Source of the DNA: Nitrospirales bacterium
GTDB taxonomy: Bacteria > Nitrospirota > Nitrospiria > Nitrospirales > UBA8639
DNA: 8,625 bases
Assembly (NCBI GenBank): GCA_029261305.1
Contig: JAJDBO010000184.1
Span: forward strand, 1-8,625
Reading direction: 5' to 3'
The notes under the pieces are model-generated. The model had not been told where the DNA came from and did not search any database. It saw nothing but the letters and a program-made list of their open reading frames with translations. Below, one piece after another: positions 7,192 through 8,625 of the stretch. The position numbers and the translations under genes are program-made. Each line of letters starts with the position of its first letter. The first letter of the stretch is position 1.

Positions 7192-7761
7192 TTAGGACTG
7201 AGTTTTTAGTTGGTGTTGGCCGATCCATCCCGAAGCCCCAGATTTGGTGTGTACCAGGTAGATCCACTCACTTCCCACAATGGTACCATCTAATATTGTC
7301 AGGAGTTCTCCGGTTTTTACCGAAGGGCCCGGATCCTTCCCTTCAGGATCCCCAGAGAGTTTCAGGGATGTTTCCCCTGAATGTAGTGATGCGACAGCCA
7401 CTAACTGGCCTTCTTGAAAGGATGGTACTAGAGCATGGGATATGGAATCCGCATGCTCTTCGTGAGAGTCCGAGGCCTTCATTTCTGCCTCGGGATCATG
7501 GGTTTTTGATGCTGGGGCCATGACCATGCTGGTCAGCGATGAAAAGGCTCCAGGGTCCATCATGAAATACCCGACGCTGGCCACGATGAGAAGCAAGAAA
7601 ATTAAGAGAAGGGGACGTCGACTCGGTGGTTTGGGGTCTGGATCATCAAGGTCATCCAACCCATCATCAAAGTCGAGATCCTTATCCGCATCTTGGGCAA
7701 ACAAGAGAGCCCAGGGGCGAAAGGAATCAGAGGGCCAGGGCATTGAGAAAGCTGGAGTCAT
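7192..7761 (-). CDS. Membrane-anchored protein with C-terminal SH3-like domain
   Basis: A 189-residue single-pass membrane protein. Residues 1-47 are an acidic segment (Asp-rich from 24 to 42) ending in a Pro-rich stretch and RR at 48-49. Residues 50-68 form one hydrophobic helix (PLLLIFLLLIVASVGYFMM). The arginine pair before it places the N-terminus in the cytoplasm and the rest in the periplasm. A linker follows, then from about 120 a small beta domain with GELLTILDG, EWIYLVHTKSGASGWI and a short end, the pattern of a bacterial SH3b domain. Such domains often bind peptidoglycan or peptides; the ligand here is unknown. The ATG at 7761 has a strong GGAGGG site (7771-7776 on the plus strand) nine bases away, which decides against the internal ATG at residue 7. 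hpnD follows on the same strand after 191 bp. No link to hopanoid synthesis is evident. Confidence 0.8.
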   Translation of the reverse strand: MTPAFSMPWPSDSFRPWALLFAQDADKDLDFDDGLDDLDDPDPKPPSRRPLLLIFLLLIVASVGYFMMDPGAFSSLTSMVMAPASKTHDPEAEMKASDSHEEHADSISHALVPSFQEGQLVAVASLHSGETSLKLSGDPEGKDPGPSVKTGELLTILDGTIVGSEWIYLVHTKSGASGWIGQHQLKTQS

Positions 7762-8156
7762 GGAAAAAAACCCTCCGTCTTAGGTTGAGGGGAGGTCGTG
7801 TTCTGTAAATTGCAGTTTATTGTGCTGGAATAATATCTTATGTATTCACACAAATGGCCTTACATCGTTCGATCCATTCATACCATCCAACATAGGTCAT
7901 GTCAATCAATATGCTAAGCACGAGAGGAAAATTTTTGACCGGGAATGTGAGATGGAAAATTGGTTTAGAGTCCTGGGTGATGATGGAGCCATGACCTGCT
8001 TCCTGAGAAGGTGTGATGTGTAAATTTGAAACAGATTAAATTTAGTGGATTGTGTATGACAGATCGCAAACGTGAAAGTTATCCGCTGTATTCTCCTTTC
8101 GAGTTCGATCATGGTTAGTGAGCATTCATAGGGTTAACGGTTCTGATCATATGGCT

Positions 8157-8180
8157 TGCATATCCGTGTATCCTTATGCA
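8157..8180. promoter_or_regulatory. Perfect 6-bp dyad, possible operator upstream of yjbQ
   Basis: TGCATA (8157-8162) and TATGCA (8175-8180) are exact inverted copies with a 12-bp spacer, ending 34 bases before the yjbQ start. The form fits a binding site for a dimeric regulator, but a dyad this short can arise by chance in AT-rich DNA. Confidence 0.2.
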
Positions 8181-8185
8181 GAATG

Positions 8186-8207
8186 CACATCACACACGGT
8201 GATTGTG
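8186..8207 (+). other. Small hairpin next to the yjbQ start
   Basis: CACATCAC (8186-8193) pairs with GTGA-T-TGTG (8199-8207) through eight base pairs with one bulged T and an ACACG loop. It ends seven bases before the first possible yjbQ start and covers part of the G-rich stretch that would serve as its ribosome binding site, so it could influence translation. There is no T-run after it, so it is not a terminator. Confidence 0.25.
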
Positions 8208-8214
8208 GTGTTAT

Positions 8215-8625
8215 ATGATGAAGTCGTACCGAGATGAACTCTGGGTTGAAACCCAAAGCCGTCGTGCCTACATGAATATTACCCCTCAGGTTGAAGCAGC
8301 CATCAGAAAAAGTGGAGTTACGGAAGGACTTGTCCTGGTGAACGCCATGCATATTACCGCCAGCGTCTATATTAATGATGATGAAGCCGGCCTGCTCAAA
8401 GACTACGATGAATTCCTTGAAAAGCTCGCGCCTCATGATGGGCGTTATCGACATAATGATACGGGTGAGGATAATGGCGACGCCCATATCAAACGCCAAA
8501 TCATGGGACGGGAGGTGACCGTCGCGATTACCAATGGACAGCTAGACTTTGGTCCGTGGGAACAAATTTTCTATGGTGAGTTTGATGGACGGCGCCGGAA
8601 GCGTGTATTGATCAAGGTGATTGGC
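8215..8625 (+). CDS. yjbQ: YjbQ/UPF0047 family protein, 3' end outside window
   Basis: The last 411 bases form an open frame of 137 codons running off the right edge. It matches the YjbQ/UPF0047 family, annotated as secondary thiamine-phosphate synthase because members can weakly replace ThiE; the true role is uncertain. Family marks are [15 protein letters not shown] (His46; E. coli has QHTSAS there), [11 protein letters not shown] (His80), [10 protein letters not shown] (His91), then [12 protein letters not shown] and a GEFDG near the end. The three conserved histidines are probably a metal or substrate site. The family usually ends shortly after the strand reached here, so only a few residues should be missing. 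Two adjacent ATGs (8215 and 8218) are possible. A weak GGTG (8207-8210) is better spaced for the second. Most of the gene is full of ordinary family sequence, with no sign of damage. Confidence 0.92.
   Translation, partial: MMKSYRDELWVETQSRRAYMNITPQVEAAIRKSGVTEGLVLVNAMHITASVYINDDEAGLLKDYDEFLEKLAPHDGRYRHNDTGEDNGDAHIKRQIMGREVTVAITNGQLDFGPWEQIFYGEFDGRRRKRVLIKVIG

Larger units (their letters stand above)
7762..8214. other. Divergent intergenic region without a convincing gene
   Basis: About 450 bp between the start of the SH3-like gene (reading left) and the start of yjbQ (reading right), visibly more AT-rich than its neighbours. Open frames of 60-70 codons occur on both strands (near 7820-8023 and 7906-8112) and overlap each other. 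None shows a family pattern, and I saw no convincing ribosome binding site for them. The region must carry the promoters of both flanking genes, but I found no pair of -35 and -10 boxes good enough to report. Two small dyads occur near the right end. Confidence 0.5.

Noticed and set aside
7636..7695. Asp-rich stretch DADKDLDFDDG in the SH3-like protein as an EF-hand calcium loop
   Set aside because: The glycine and final glutamate are not at EF-hand positions, and the segment is predicted to be cytoplasmic; it looks like a plain acidic low-complexity region.
7820..8112. Overlapping 60-70 codon frames on both strands in the gap before yjbQ
   Set aside because: No recognisable domain, no clear ribosome binding site, and unusual Cys/His/Asn-rich composition typical of chance frames in AT-rich DNA.
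8056..8118. 20-codon frame starting MTDRKRESYP in the gap before yjbQ
   Set aside because: Too short to judge; no strong ribosome binding site and nothing to compare it with.
8134..8499. 121-codon minus-strand frame at the right edge
   Set aside because: It is the antisense shadow of yjbQ, whose plus-strand reading gives a clear family match.

Overview
The window is a stretch of ordinary bacterial chromosome with moderate GC. The organism is most likely a member of Nitrospirota, possibly a lower-GC Nitrospira. That guess rests on the hpnD-hpnE hopanoid genes and on an intergenic palindromic repeat that resembles, from memory, repeats scattered through Nitrospira genomes. It is an inference and was not tested by a search.

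Plus strand, left part (1-3247): the 3' end of tldD, then pmbA/tldE, then a small DUF2007-like gene whose GTG start directly follows the pmbA stop. TldD and TldE form a two-subunit metalloprotease, with TldD carrying the zinc site. A 117-bp imperfect palindrome (2636-2752) lies between this cluster and an unrecognised 158-residue protein with a strongly acidic tail. A terminator-like hairpin follows that gene.

Middle (3419-4063): a PlsC-type lysophospholipid acyltransferase on the plus strand, converging with a minus-strand cluster only 6 bp away.

Minus strand, read from 7761 down to 4070: a membrane-anchored SH3-like protein, hpnD, hpnE and a family 4 uracil-DNA glycosylase. hpnD and hpnE overlap by ATGA and should supply squalene for hopanoids. 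The glycosylase is probably co-transcribed with them (34-bp gap) but belongs to DNA repair. hpnC is not in the window.

Right edge (7762-8625): about 450 bp without a convincing gene, containing two small dyads, then a YjbQ/UPF0047 gene cut by the window end.

No mobile element, CRISPR array, RNA gene or obvious new multi-gene system was seen. The points most worth checking are the HpnE homologue with altered FAD-binding motifs, the glycosylase C-terminus that looks like a sliding-clamp-binding peptide, and the long palindromic repeat.
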